Part shown: one piece after another, positions 1 through 8,436 of the stretch
How positions within the stretch are numbered: the first letter of the stretch is position 1
Layout: each line of letters begins with the position of its first letter
Assembly (NCBI GenBank): GCA_038207565.1
Contig: JBBQZQ010000003.1
Coordinates: 62,001-126,000 of the forward strand
Length of the DNA stretch: 64,000 bases
Direction of reading: 5' to 3'
DNA from: JALZAI01 sp038207565
Lineage (GTDB): Bacteria > Actinomycetota > Actinomycetes > Mycobacteriales > Jatrophihabitantaceae
Notes under the pieces: generated by a model
What the model saw: the letters and a program-made list of their open reading frames with translations, nothing else
Told to the model about the DNA's origin: nothing
Databases searched by the model: none
Program-made: the position numbers and the translations under genes

Positions 1-790
1 GTGGGATGCGCGCTGTCCCCGACGGCGCGCCAGACCGCCTGCTCCTTCGTGAACTCGATGTGCGTTTGCCGTTCGCGCCCGGCGTCGCGGATACCGACGT
101 GATCACTTTGGCGGTCCCGTCGGAGAAGAACGTCTGATTGCTCGTGCCCGAGACGCCACCACCACCGAGCACCATGTGCACCGTGCCGAGCGAGGTGTCG
201 ATGTCATCGGTCGCGGTCGAGGCCGGATTCGGGGTCAGCGTCGTGCTGCCCGACACCACGCCGCGCACGGCTAGCGAGCGTTCGTAGTCGTGCTCATGTC
301 CGCACACGACGAGGTCGACGCCGTAGCGGTCGAACAGCGGGCCGTACGCCTCGCGCAGCCCGAGGTCGGCGCCGTTGAAGTCCGCCGAACTCACCATCAC
401 CTGGTGCATCGCGACCACGACCCAATCGACGTCGCACGATGCGCGCGCACGGCGCAGCTCGCGCTCGAGCCAGCGCACCTGGCGGCCGCCGGAATAGCCC
501 CTGACGTAGTAGTCGCCGCGGTCCTGCAGGCAGTGGTCGTCGTTCTGGTGCCGTAGCGGACGGCGCACCTGCCGGTCGGTGATCCACGAGAGGACCATCT
601 GCCGCGCGGGGTCGGCACCGAATGTCAGGTGCAGACCCTGCACCGGTGTCGTGGCCGCAGCGCGGGTGCGCAGACTGGTCACCGCCGTGGCCGGGGTGCC
701 GCCGAGCAACGGTGCCGCTGCGGCGCCTGCGCCGGCGGCGCCGAGCAGAACGAGCGCGGTGCGACGGGACAGATGTGGCGATTCGCTCAT
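1..790 (-). pseudogene. Tat-exported metallophosphoesterase, internally deleted, runs off the left edge
   Basis: The minus frame from ATG 790 is open to the window edge. It begins with a twin-arginine signal (SRRTALVLLGAAGAG, residues 8-22) and a start of the kind found in secreted purple-acid-phosphatase-like proteins (LTFGADPARQMVLSWITD). After about residue 80 it jumps directly to the C-terminal half (NDDHCLQDRGDYYVRGYSGG, then AMHQVMVSSAD, DLVVCGHEHDYERS). The central block that normally carries the GD and GNHE metal-binding motifs, roughly 200 or more residues, is missing in frame; the junction is near 545-560. Near position 95 the homology also changes frame: the expected tail (GRERQTHIEFTKEQAVW) reads one frame away. 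I infer a decayed gene; the terminal frame break could be a sequence error. A TAGCGT element lies 8 bases before the start. Confidence 0.75.
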
Positions 791-973
791 GTCCACCGAC
801 GCTAGGGACACCAGTGGGCGACGCGGTGAACGGCATATTGCCGGGAACGGTCAACGGCGGAAGGACGAGTGCCCGCGCCCTGGGACCCTGCTGCGGAGTG
901 TTGATCATGTACGGACGGGCGGTCGGCTCACCGGCCGCCCGGTGCGGCGTCGAGATCTGCAAAACTGGAGGTC

Positions 974-1942
974 ATGCGTCCCGGTCGCCCGAATCCCAGC
1001 CGCCCCACCCCGCCCGATCCCGCCGCCGTAGCGGCGATGACAGGCGCGGTCGACCTTGCCGCGCTGAAGGCGCGCTCCGACGCACAGGCACGTGCCGCTG
1101 AGGCGCCGCTGCCCCCGGCCGGCTCGGTCGTGATCGAGGTGACCGAGGCGAGCTTCCAGGCCGAGGTGCTCGACCGCTCGTTCCAGGTGCCGGTGCTGCT
1201 CGATCTCTGGGCCGAGTGGTGCGAGCCCTGCAAGCAGCTCTCGCCCATGCTGGAGAAGCTTGCTGTCGAGGGCAACGGTACGTGGATCCTCGCCAAGATC
1301 GACGTCGACGCGAACCCGCGTATCTCGCAGGCGCTGCAGGTGCAGAGCATCCCGACAGTGTTCGCCGTACTCGGCGGTCAGCTCGTGCCCGGTTTCCAGG
1401 GCGCCCTGCCCGAGGCGCAGGTCCGGGAGTTCATCGACGCGCTCATGCAGGCATCCACCGAAGCCGGCCTGACCGGTGCACCGCCCGAGGCGGACGGGGA
1501 GTCCGACCTGGGCGAAGACCCTGAGGGCCCGGAGGACCCGCGCTTCGACGCAGCCGAAGCGGCCCTGGCCGACGGCGACTACGACGACGCGCGCAGGCAG
1601 TTCCAGGCAATTCTCGACGCCGAACCGACCAACGCCTCAGCGGCGCTCGCGTTACGTCAGGTCAATCTGCTCGCGCGGGTGGGGAGCGCGGATCCGAATG
1701 TGATCGCGTTGGCCGACGCGGCGCCCGACGACGTGGCCGCTGCCCTGGCCGCGGCGGACCTCTCGCTCATGAGCGATGACGCGCCCGGCGCGTTGCGTCG
1801 ACTGCTCGATCTGCTGTCGCGCACGAGCGGTGACGACCGCGACCTGCTGCGCGAACGGCTGGTCGAGTATTTCGAACTGCTCGGACCGGAGGACGAGCGG
1901 GTTCCTCCGGCACGGCGCGAGATGGCCCGCGCGCTGTTCTAG
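974..1942 (+). CDS. Thioredoxin-domain/TPR protein (YbbN/CnoX-like)
   Basis: 322 residues. A proline/alanine-rich N-terminus of about 50 residues precedes a thioredoxin fold with the redox motif WAEWCEPCK (Cys83, Cys86) and the cis-proline segment QSIPTVFAV. The C-terminal half (about residues 190-322) is alanine-rich and helical with TPR-like repeats (FDAAEAALADGDYDDARRQF). This order matches the YbbN/CnoX family, which in other bacteria acts as a cytoplasmic redox chaperone handing clients to GroEL or DnaK. The start is chosen because GGAG (967-970) lies just upstream. The aminotransferase gene follows 25 bases later but has its own leaderless-type promoter. The family call is firm; the in vivo role is inferred. 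Confidence 0.88.
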   Translation: MRPGRPNPSRPTPPDPAAVAAMTGAVDLAALKARSDAQARAAEAPLPPAGSVVIEVTEASFQAEVLDRSFQVPVLLDLWAEWCEPCKQLSPMLEKLAVEGNGTWILAKIDVDANPRISQALQVQSIPTVFAVLGGQLVPGFQGALPEAQVREFIDALMQASTEAGLTGAPPEADGESDLGEDPEGPEDPRFDAAEAALADGDYDDARRQFQAILDAEPTNASAALALRQVNLLARVGSADPNVIALADAAPDDVAAALAAADLSLMSDDAPGALRRLLDLLSRTSGDDRDLLRERLVEYFELLGPEDERVPPARREMARALF

Positions 1943-1954
1943 GCCGTCGCGCTC

Positions 1955-1960
1955 TAGAGT
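1955..1960 (+). promoter_or_regulatory. Leaderless -10 element (TAGAGT) for the class IV aminotransferase
   Basis: TAGAGT lies exactly 7 bases before ATG 1968, the spacing expected when transcription starts at the A of the start codon. No Shine-Dalgarno sequence precedes this ATG, which supports both the start choice and leaderless translation. Confidence 0.55.
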
Positions 1961-1967
1961 CGCGGCG

Positions 1968-2900
1968 ATGACGACTGCACACGGCACCCACGACTACGCC
2001 GACGACCATCGCAACGCCGGGGTCCTCATCTACGTCAACGGGGCCGTCGTGCCGCGCGCGGAGGCAATGGTCTCGGTGTTCGACGCAGGCTTCGTCCTGG
2101 GTGACGGGGTGTGGGAGGGGCTGCGGGTGAGCGGGGGTCATCCGGCCTTTCTCGACCTGCACCTCGACCGGCTCTACGAGGGCGCTGCGGCGCTCATGCT
2201 CGACATCGGGCTCTCGCGTGCCGAGCTCACGTCCGCGATCTATCGCACGCTCGCCGCCAACGAGATGACCGACGGTGTGCACATTCGTCTCATGGTGACC
2301 CGCGGGCCGAAGTCGACGCCGTACCAGGACCCCCGCCTGTCCAGCGGGCCGGCGACCGTCGTGATCATCTGCGAATACAAAGACCCGTTGCCGGCCACCG
2401 TCGAGCGCGGCCTGACGCTGTTCACGGTGCATGTGCGCCGCGGCGCGCCGGACACGCTCGACCCGAAGCTCAATTCGCACAGCAAGCTCAACGACATCAC
2501 CGCATGCATCCAGGCCTACACGGCGGGCGCCGACGAGGCGTTGATGCTCGACCCGCACGGCTTCGTCGCGACCTGCAACTCGACGCACTTCTTCATTGTG
2601 CGGGGCGCGGAGGTGTGGACGTCCTCAGGCATGTACTGCCTCGGCGGGATCACCCGCTCGACCGTGCTGCGAGCCTGCAGTTCGGCCGGCATCGTCACGC
2701 GGGAGAAGAGCTTCAGCCTCACCGATGTCTACGGCGCCGACGAGGCGTTCGTGACCGGGACGTTCGCCGGCGTCGTACCGGTGCACACGGTGGACGGGCG
2801 GCGCATCGGCTCGGGCGCGCGTGGACCCATGGTCGAACGGCTCCAGGGTCTCTACACCGACCTGGTGCGCGCCGACGTCGCGGGCCGATCCGCCTCATGA
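1968..2900 (+). CDS. PLP-dependent aminotransferase, class IV (BCAT/D-AAT fold)
   Basis: 310 residues, fold type IV PLP enzyme. Recognisable segments are IYVNGAVVPR, DAGFVLGDGVWEGLRV (residues 39-54), the lysine region DPKLNSHSKLND (Lys173 is the most likely Schiff-base residue) and TCNSTHFFIV followed by the phosphate-binding GGITRSTVL. The family covers branched-chain aminotransferases, D-amino-acid aminotransferases and aminodeoxychorismate lyase; the substrate cannot be read from sequence. The frame is open upstream to 1776, but that extension overlaps the thioredoxin gene and is arginine/cysteine-rich noise, so ATG 1968 is used. The stop overlaps the next start (ATGA), so it is co-translated with a sulfotransferase-like protein, a pairing that suggests a shared pathway. 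Confidence 0.88.
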   Translation: MTTAHGTHDYADDHRNAGVLIYVNGAVVPRAEAMVSVFDAGFVLGDGVWEGLRVSGGHPAFLDLHLDRLYEGAAALMLDIGLSRAELTSAIYRTLAANEMTDGVHIRLMVTRGPKSTPYQDPRLSSGPATVVIICEYKDPLPATVERGLTLFTVHVRRGAPDTLDPKLNSHSKLNDITACIQAYTAGADEALMLDPHGFVATCNSTHFFIVRGAEVWTSSGMYCLGGITRSTVLRACSSAGIVTREKSFSLTDVYGADEAFVTGTFAGVVPVHTVDGRRIGSGARGPMVERLQGLYTDLVRADVAGRSAS

Positions 2901-3613
2901 CCGTCCGGCTGGCCATGTGGTCCGGCCCGCGCAACATCTCGACCGCGCTGATGCGCTCGTGGGAGAACCGTCCCGACAGCGTGGTCGTCGACGAGCCGCT
3001 CTATGCCTACTACCTGCAGCAGACCCAGCTCGACCATCCGGGGCGCGATGAGGTGATCGCCGCGGGGGAGACCGACTGGCGGCGGGTGGTCGCCACGCTC
3101 ACCGGCACCTGGCCGGGCGGGCCGCGCGTTCACTACCAGAAGCACATGACTCATCACCTGATCCCGCAGCTAGCACGCGACTGGATCCCCGAGCTGCACA
3201 ACGTCCTGCTGATCAGGGATCCGGCCGAAGTCGTCGCGTCCTACGTGCGTTCGCGCGCGAACGTCGTCGCCGCAGACATCGGGTTGGTCCAGCAGACCGA
3301 ATTGTTCGACCAGCTGCGCGGCAACGTCCCGGTGATCGACGCCGCGGACTTCCTGCGGGCGCCGGAGGCATATCTGCGCTGGCTGTGCGATCACGCCGGC
3401 GTCGACTTCGTACCGGCCATGTTGCACTGGCCGGCCGGTGCGCGGGAATCGGACGGGGTATGGGCCGAATACTGGTATGACTCCGTGCGCTCGTCCACCG
3501 GTTTCGCGCCCTACCGCGCGCGAGAGGTGCGCCTGACAGGTGCAGCGCGGGCAGCGGCCGAGGAAAGCAACCCGCACTACGCACGCCTTCGCGACGTACG
3601 GGTCGTTCTCTAG
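2897..3613 (+). CDS. Sulfotransferase-like P-loop protein
   Basis: 238 residues. The N-terminus LAMWSGPRNISTALMRS is the phosphate-binding loop of the sulfotransferase-like (Sulfotransfer) fold, and LLIRDPAEVVASYVRSR is the region that in sulfotransferases holds the PAPS 3'-phosphate (Arg and Ser). The middle has a histidine-containing segment (YQKHMTHHLIP). The gene overlaps the aminotransferase by 4 bases. From general knowledge, plant proteins called branched-chain-aminotransferase-like combine related P-loop and class IV aminotransferase domains, so the adjacency probably reflects a functional partnership. No sulfated product can be named; the protein could bind another nucleotide. Confidence 0.75.
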   Translation: MTVRLAMWSGPRNISTALMRSWENRPDSVVVDEPLYAYYLQQTQLDHPGRDEVIAAGETDWRRVVATLTGTWPGGPRVHYQKHMTHHLIPQLARDWIPELHNVLLIRDPAEVVASYVRSRANVVAADIGLVQQTELFDQLRGNVPVIDAADFLRAPEAYLRWLCDHAGVDFVPAMLHWPAGARESDGVWAEYWYDSVRSSTGFAPYRAREVRLTGAARAAAEESNPHYARLRDVRVVL

Positions 3614-3631
3614 GCGCGTACTCGCGCTGAC

Positions 3632-3660
3632 CCGGGTCGCGACGCACGACGTCGACCCGG
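3632..3660. terminator. Hairpin between convergent genes
   Basis: An 8-bp perfect inverted repeat (CCGGGTCG at 3632-3639, CGACCCGG at 3653-3660) lies in the 64-base gap between the convergent sulfotransferase-like and pirin genes. It has no T-tract, so it is a candidate factor-assisted bidirectional terminator. Confidence 0.45.
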
Positions 3661-3677
3661 ACGGTCCCGGCTGCGGC

Positions 3678-4649
3678 TCAGACGCCGGTGTGCGGCATCA
3701 GGGCGTTCTCCGGGATCACGCCGAGGCGACCGGCCTGAAAATCCTCCATGGCCTGGATGAGCTCGTCTCGGGTGTTCATCACGAACGGCCCGTAGTGCGC
3801 GACAGGTTCCCCGATGGGACGCCCGCCGAGCAGCACGACCTCGAGGGCCGGGCGGTTCGAGTCCTGACTGCCGTCGGCTGCGACCGTGATCCGGTCGCCC
3901 GCGCCGAAGACGGCGAGTTGTCCGCCGTGGATCGGGCGTCGCTCGGCGCCGACTGTGCCCTTGCCCGACATCACGTAGACCAGCGCGTTGTAGTCCGGCT
4001 GCCATGGCAGGGAGAGCAGCGCTGCGGGCTGGATGGTCGCGTGCGCCATCGTGATCGGCGTGTGCGTCGAGCCGGGACCGCTGTGGTCCTCGATCGAGCC
4101 GGCCACGATGCGTACCAGGGCGCCGCCGTCGCTGGAGCTGACCAGCCCTGCCTCTTCGCCCTCGATGGCCTGGTAGCGCGGTGTTGCGAACTTGTCCTTC
4201 GCCGGAAGATTGACCCACAGCTGCAGGCCGTGGAAGACGCCACCGGACATCACCAGAGCCTCTGGCGGGGTCTCGATGTGGAGCAGTCCGGCGCCGGCGG
4301 TCATCCACTGCGTCGCGCCGTTGTTGATGACGCCGCCGCCGCCGTGGGTGTCCTGGTGCTGGAATGTGCCGTCGATCATGTACGTCACGGTCTCGAAACC
4401 ACGGTGGGGGTGCCAGGCAGTGCCCTTCGGCTCTCCTGGCGCGTAGTCGACCTCACCCATCTGGTCCATGTGGATGAAGGGATCGAGGTCGCGGGTGGGG
4501 ACCCCGGCAAAGGCTCGTACGACCGGGAAGCCCTCGCCCTCGTAGCCGCGCGGCCCGGTCGAGATCTGCTTGACCGGGCGCTCGGTGTCGCCTAGGGTGG
4601 CGGCGGCGATGCGGGGCAGGGTAAGCGTGTCAGCGCTGACGGCGGGCAT
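3678..4649 (-). CDS. Pirin family protein
   Basis: 323 residues, bicupin. The N-terminal cupin has the pirin signature WHPHRGFETVTY (His80, His82) with later ligands in GTFQHQDTHG and the GLLHIETP region; HGLQLWVNLP and a C-terminal pirin_C domain (LPWQPDYNALVYVMSG) follow. Pirins bind one metal ion; members act as quercetin 2,3-dioxygenases or redox-linked regulators, and the activity of this copy cannot be predicted. The start at 4649 is chosen for its strong ribosome-binding site (GGAGGACGAT-ATG on the minus strand) and because the upstream reading frame consists of a repeated RPN tract made from 9-bp DNA repeats. It appears monocistronic. Confidence 0.9.
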   Translation of the reverse strand: MPAVSADTLTLPRIAAATLGDTERPVKQISTGPRGYEGEGFPVVRAFAGVPTRDLDPFIHMDQMGEVDYAPGEPKGTAWHPHRGFETVTYMIDGTFQHQDTHGGGGVINNGATQWMTAGAGLLHIETPPEALVMSGGVFHGLQLWVNLPAKDKFATPRYQAIEGEEAGLVSSSDGGALVRIVAGSIEDHSGPGSTHTPITMAHATIQPAALLSLPWQPDYNALVYVMSGKGTVGAERRPIHGGQLAVFGAGDRITVAADGSQDSNRPALEVVLLGGRPIGEPVAHYGPFVMNTRDELIQAMEDFQAGRLGVIPENALMPHTGV

Positions 4650-4753
4650 ATCGTCCTCCAACGGGTTGCAGCATGAACTATATGACACGTCAACTGCCGA
4701 GGTCACCTGGGCATTCCCGGCCTTTGGCACGGCGAGGGGCCGCGCCCGCGACC

Positions 4754-4789
4754 GGTTCGGGCGGTTCGGGCGGTTCGGGCGGTTCGGGC
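4754..4789. repeat. 9-bp tandem repeat, 4 copies
   Basis: GGTTCGGGC is repeated four times without interruption between the pirin and glgB genes. The flanking sequence GCGGATGATTTCC resembles, in reverse complement, a segment upstream of glgP (about 12499-12524). Confidence 0.85.
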
Positions 4790-4812
4790 GGATGATTTCC
4801 CCGCCCGCGACC

Positions 4813-4869
4813 GCGTCCACCCGAGCACTGGCGGGGAAAACCCGCGTCCACCCGAGCACTGGCGGGGAA
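4813..4869. repeat. 30-bp direct repeat, 2 copies, related to the murE-murF palindrome
   Basis: Two copies containing CCCGAGCACTGGCGGGGAA sit 30 bases apart just after the glgB stop. They match one arm of the perfect palindrome at 41750-41804 except for a two-base change in the middle, which points to a dispersed repeat family. Confidence 0.7.
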
Positions 4870-4873
4870 GCGC

Positions 4874-7045
4874 TCAGGACGGCCGGTAGCTCAGCCACAA
4901 CGCGCCGAGCGGCGGTACGCGCAGGGCCGCCGAGGCGGGCCGCCCGTGGCAGACCTCATGGACGGCGTCGACCCCGCCCCAGTTGCCGACACCGGAACCG
5001 AGGTAGGTGTCGGCATCGGTGTTGAGCACCTCCTCCCACCGTCCGGCGAATGGCAGCCCGAGCCGGTAGTTGTCGTGCGGGATCGAGGAGAAGTTGGCGA
5101 CGCAGGCGAGCACGGACCCATCGGTTCCCCAGCGCAGGAACGAGTAGGTGTTGCCGGACGCGTCGTTCGCGTCGATCCACTCGAATCCGGCCGGATCGGA
5201 GTCCTGCGACCACAGCGCCGGCGACTCGGCGTAGGTGCGGTTGAGATCGGTGATAAGGCGGCTGACCCCGCGGTGGTCGGGGGCGTCGAGCAGCCACCAG
5301 TCCAGCGAGCGCGACTCGGCCCATTCGCCGCCCTGCGCGAACTCCTGGCCCATGAACAACAGCTGCTTGCCGGGGTGTGCCCACATGTAGGCGTAGAGGG
5401 TGCGCAATGTCGCCATCTGCTGCCAGCGGTCACCGGCGATCTTGTTCAACAACGAGCCTTTGCCGTGCACGACCTCGTCGTGCGAGATCGGCAGCACGAA
5501 GTTCTCGGTGTAGGCGTACATCATCGAGAACGTCACGTCGTTGTGGTGGTACTGCCGGTAGATCGGCTCCCGGGCGATGTAGCCGAGCGTGTCGTGCATC
5601 CACCCCATGTCCCACTTGAAGCCGAAGCCGAGGCCGCCCAGGTGCGTCGGACGCGTGACGCCTGGCCAGGACGTCGACTCCTCAGCGATGGTGATCACCC
5701 CGGGCACCCGCTTGTAGACGGTCGCGTTCATCTCCTGCAGGAAGCCCACCGCCTCGAGATTCTCGCGGCCGCCGTGGACGTTGGGCACCCACTCGCCCTC
5801 GGTGCGGGAGTAGTCCAGGTAGAGCATCGAGGCGACGGCGTCCACACGCAGGCCGTCGATGTGGAACTCCTCGAGCCAGAACAGCGCATTGGCGACCAGG
5901 AAGTTGCGCACCTCCCGTCGACCGAAGTCGAACACGAACGTGCCCCAGTCAGGCTGCTCACCGCGACGCGGGTCACCGTGCTCGTAGAGCGCGGTGCCGT
6001 CGAAGCGGCCGAGCGCGAACTCGTCCTTGGGGAAGTGCGCGGGCACCCAGTCCACGAGCACGCCGATCCCGGCCTGATGCAGGGCGTCGACGAGGTGCCG
6101 GAACTCGTCCGGGCTGCCGAAACGCGCCGACGGAGCGTAGTAGGAGCTCACCTGGTAACCCCACGAACCGCCGAACGGGTGCTCGGCGACAGGAAGGAAC
6201 TCGACGTGGGTGAATCCGGTCTCGGTGACGTAGGCGACCAACTCCTCGGCCAGCTGCCGGTAGGACAGCCCCATCCGCCACGAACCCAGGTGCACCTCGT
6301 AGACCGACATCGCCGAGGCATGCCAATCCGTCGAGGCGCGTCGCTCGAGCCAGTCGGCGTCCGCCCATTCGTAGGCGGGCGTGTGCACGACCGACGCCGT
6401 CGCGGGCGGGATCTCGGTGGCGAAAGCCATGGGATCGGCCTTGTCGCGCCAGTGCCCGTCCTTGCCGAGCACCCGGAACTTGTAGCGCGCGCCGTCGCCG
6501 ATGTTGGGGACGAACAGCTCCCACACCCCCGACGAACCGAGGGCACGCATCGGGAGCGCGTGACCGGACCAGAAGTCGAAGTCGCCGGTGACGCGGACGC
6601 CCATCGCGTTCGGCGCCCAGACCGCGAACGACGTCCCGGTGACGTTTCCGTTCGGCGTCGAGTACGAGCGAACGTGTGCGCCGAGCACCTGCCACAGATT
6701 CTCGTGACGGCCCTCGCCGATCAGGTGCAGATCGATTTCGCCGAGCGTCGGCAACCAGCGGTACGGATCGTCGACGGTGTAGCTTTCCTCGCCGTAGCTG
6801 ACCTCGAGCCGGTAATCGGGGGTGGGTCCGTCGATGATCGCTTCGAATACGCCGCTGTCGTGAATCAGTCCCAGTGGTGCATGGGTCTTGCCCACCACCA
6901 GCTCGACGGACGTGGCGTCGGGGCGCAGCGTGCGGATCACGGTCCGTCCGTCACCGGTTGGGTGTGCACCCAACAAGGAGTGCGGATCGTGGTGCGCTCC
7001 GCGCAGGAGACGTTCCAGTTCGGCGGAGTTGACGCTCGTGGTCAT
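4874..7045 (-). CDS. glgB: 1,4-alpha-glucan branching enzyme
   Basis: 723 residues. It forms alpha-1,6 branches in glycogen-like alpha-glucan, here most likely acting on GlgE-made linear chains. Domain order is an N-terminal branching-enzyme module (residues 1-110), CBM48, the GH13 barrel with DGLRVDAVASML (nucleophile Asp), TIAEESTSW (acid/base Glu) and PISHDEVVHGKGS (transition-state Asp), then an all-beta C-terminal domain. The start ATG 7045 overlaps the stop of the maltokinase gene (ATGA), so it is the last gene of treS-mak-glgB. The frame is open further upstream but lies inside mak. Confidence 0.97.
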   Translation of the reverse strand: MTTSVNSAELERLLRGAHHDPHSLLGAHPTGDGRTVIRTLRPDATSVELVVGKTHAPLGLIHDSGVFEAIIDGPTPDYRLEVSYGEESYTVDDPYRWLPTLGEIDLHLIGEGRHENLWQVLGAHVRSYSTPNGNVTGTSFAVWAPNAMGVRVTGDFDFWSGHALPMRALGSSGVWELFVPNIGDGARYKFRVLGKDGHWRDKADPMAFATEIPPATASVVHTPAYEWADADWLERRASTDWHASAMSVYEVHLGSWRMGLSYRQLAEELVAYVTETGFTHVEFLPVAEHPFGGSWGYQVSSYYAPSARFGSPDEFRHLVDALHQAGIGVLVDWVPAHFPKDEFALGRFDGTALYEHGDPRRGEQPDWGTFVFDFGRREVRNFLVANALFWLEEFHIDGLRVDAVASMLYLDYSRTEGEWVPNVHGGRENLEAVGFLQEMNATVYKRVPGVITIAEESTSWPGVTRPTHLGGLGFGFKWDMGWMHDTLGYIAREPIYRQYHHNDVTFSMMYAYTENFVLPISHDEVVHGKGSLLNKIAGDRWQQMATLRTLYAYMWAHPGKQLLFMGQEFAQGGEWAESRSLDWWLLDAPDHRGVSRLITDLNRTYAESPALWSQDSDPAGFEWIDANDASGNTYSFLRWGTDGSVLACVANFSSIPHDNYRLGLPFAGRWEEVLNTDADTYLGSGVGNWGGVDAVHEVCHGRPASAALRVPPLGALWLSYRPS

Positions 7046-8436
7046 CGGCTGTCCTCGCTTCGCGTACCGCGCGGGTTTGTGTTGTCGAGGGCGAGGCGTG
7101 ACAGTGACGCCAGCGGTATCGCCAGCCACGCCGGTCGGTTCCGGGCTTCGTAGAGGGCCTCGTAGACGGCCTTGTCGGCCTCGAATGCCCGCAACGGAAT
7201 GGCATGCTCGCGCGGATCGTGGCCGGCTGCCCCGGCATATCCGTGCAGGAACGCATCGCGGTTGCGCCGCGTCCACTCCGCAGCGCGATAGGCGAGTTGC
7301 GGCTGGAATCCGTTCTCGATGATTCGATGGTTTCCGGCGTACTCGAAGGAACGCAGCATTCCGGCAATGTCGCGCAGCGGCGAATCGGGTATCCGCCGGG
7401 AGGAGAGCTCGGCCATCGGCTCGCCCTCGAAGTCGATGACCACCCACCGCTGTGACGTGCGTAGCGCCTGACCCAGGTGCAGGTCTCCGTGGATCCGCTG
7501 CACTTCGACCTCGGACGCCGCGTCGGCGAAGGCGTCGTAGGCCGCGCGCAGACCGTCGGCCATCGGCGCGAGCTGCTCGACGATGGTGAGCGCATGTTCG
7601 AGCCTCGCGTGCATCGCTGCCGCCCGCTCACCTAGATCTCCGGCCGGGGAGACGCCGAATGCCTCGGCCAGATCCGCATGCACCTCGGCCACCGCGACCC
7701 CGAGCCGATGCGCCTCTCCGGCGAAGTCCCCGCCGGCCTCGTCCGCATGCAGGTCACCCTCGGCCATCAGGTCGCGGACGCTGTTTTTCGCCAGCTCCCA
7801 GCCGTCTGTGGCGGTGGTCATGTACTCCTGCAGCATTGCCAGCGCGTAGTCCGCGCCGTCTCGCTCGGCGATCACCGACCCGAGCAGGCGCGGCACATGC
7901 CGCGATCCGGTCTTGGCGAGACCTACGCCGATCTCGATGTCGGGATTGACACCGGGCTGCAGTCGCCGGAACACCTTCATGATGGCCACGTCGCCGTATA
8001 TGAGCGAGGTGTTGGACTGCTCGCCGGTGAGCACGAGGCTGCTGTGTTCGACGGGAATCCGGTCCGCATCGGCGTAGCGAGCGAAGTGCACGCCGTCTGC
8101 GTCGCGCTCGTCACGAATCGCCGACAGCCAGACCCCGGTGACGTCCTTGTCGTGCAGCGCGTCGTATATCCAGCGCCACCTGCCGTCCCGCTCGATCGTG
8201 CCGAGCAGGACGTGCTCGAGGCCCTCGTGCCGTTCGGTGCGAGCGGTCAGTGGCAGTTGATAAAGCTCGTGGCTGCCGTCCTGATAGGTCACCCGAACGA
8301 GCCAGACCTCGACCTCGGGAGAGAGGTCGGCGAAGTGCTCCACCTCGACGGTGCCGCCCCGTCCCTTGCCTGCGAACCAGCGCTGACTATGGAGCCAGCC
8401 TTCGACGAGTGGACGAAGTTCCTCACGCGCGATCAT
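7042..8436 (-). CDS. mak: Maltokinase (Mak/Pep2)
   Basis: 464 residues. It phosphorylates maltose with ATP to maltose-1-phosphate, the donor used by GlgE. The kinase-like fold shows an N-terminal cap (LHSQRWFAGKGR), the nucleotide-binding segment SLIYGDVAIMKVFRRL, the catalytic loop RIHGDLHLGQAL and the metal motif VIDFEGEP. These are the residues described for mycobacterial Mak/Pep2. The start overlaps the treS stop by 14 bases and the stop overlaps the glgB start by 4, so TreS, Mak and GlgB are translationally coupled. In many actinobacteria TreS and Mak form a complex; here they are separate polypeptides. Confidence 0.95.
   Translation of the reverse strand: MIAREELRPLVEGWLHSQRWFAGKGRGGTVEVEHFADLSPEVEVWLVRVTYQDGSHELYQLPLTARTERHEGLEHVLLGTIERDGRWRWIYDALHDKDVTGVWLSAIRDERDADGVHFARYADADRIPVEHSSLVLTGEQSNTSLIYGDVAIMKVFRRLQPGVNPDIEIGVGLAKTGSRHVPRLLGSVIAERDGADYALAMLQEYMTTATDGWELAKNSVRDLMAEGDLHADEAGGDFAGEAHRLGVAVAEVHADLAEAFGVSPAGDLGERAAAMHARLEHALTIVEQLAPMADGLRAAYDAFADAASEVEVQRIHGDLHLGQALRTSQRWVVIDFEGEPMAELSSRRIPDSPLRDIAGMLRSFEYAGNHRIIENGFQPQLAYRAAEWTRRNRDAFLHGYAGAAGHDPREHAIPLRAFEADKAVYEALYEARNRPAWLAIPLASLSRLALDNTNPRGTRSEDSR

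Noticed and set aside
4946..7153. 735-residue plus-strand frame opposite glgB
   Set aside because: It is antisense to a clear branching enzyme, Arg/Val/Gly-rich and without any family motif; a GC-rich shadow frame.
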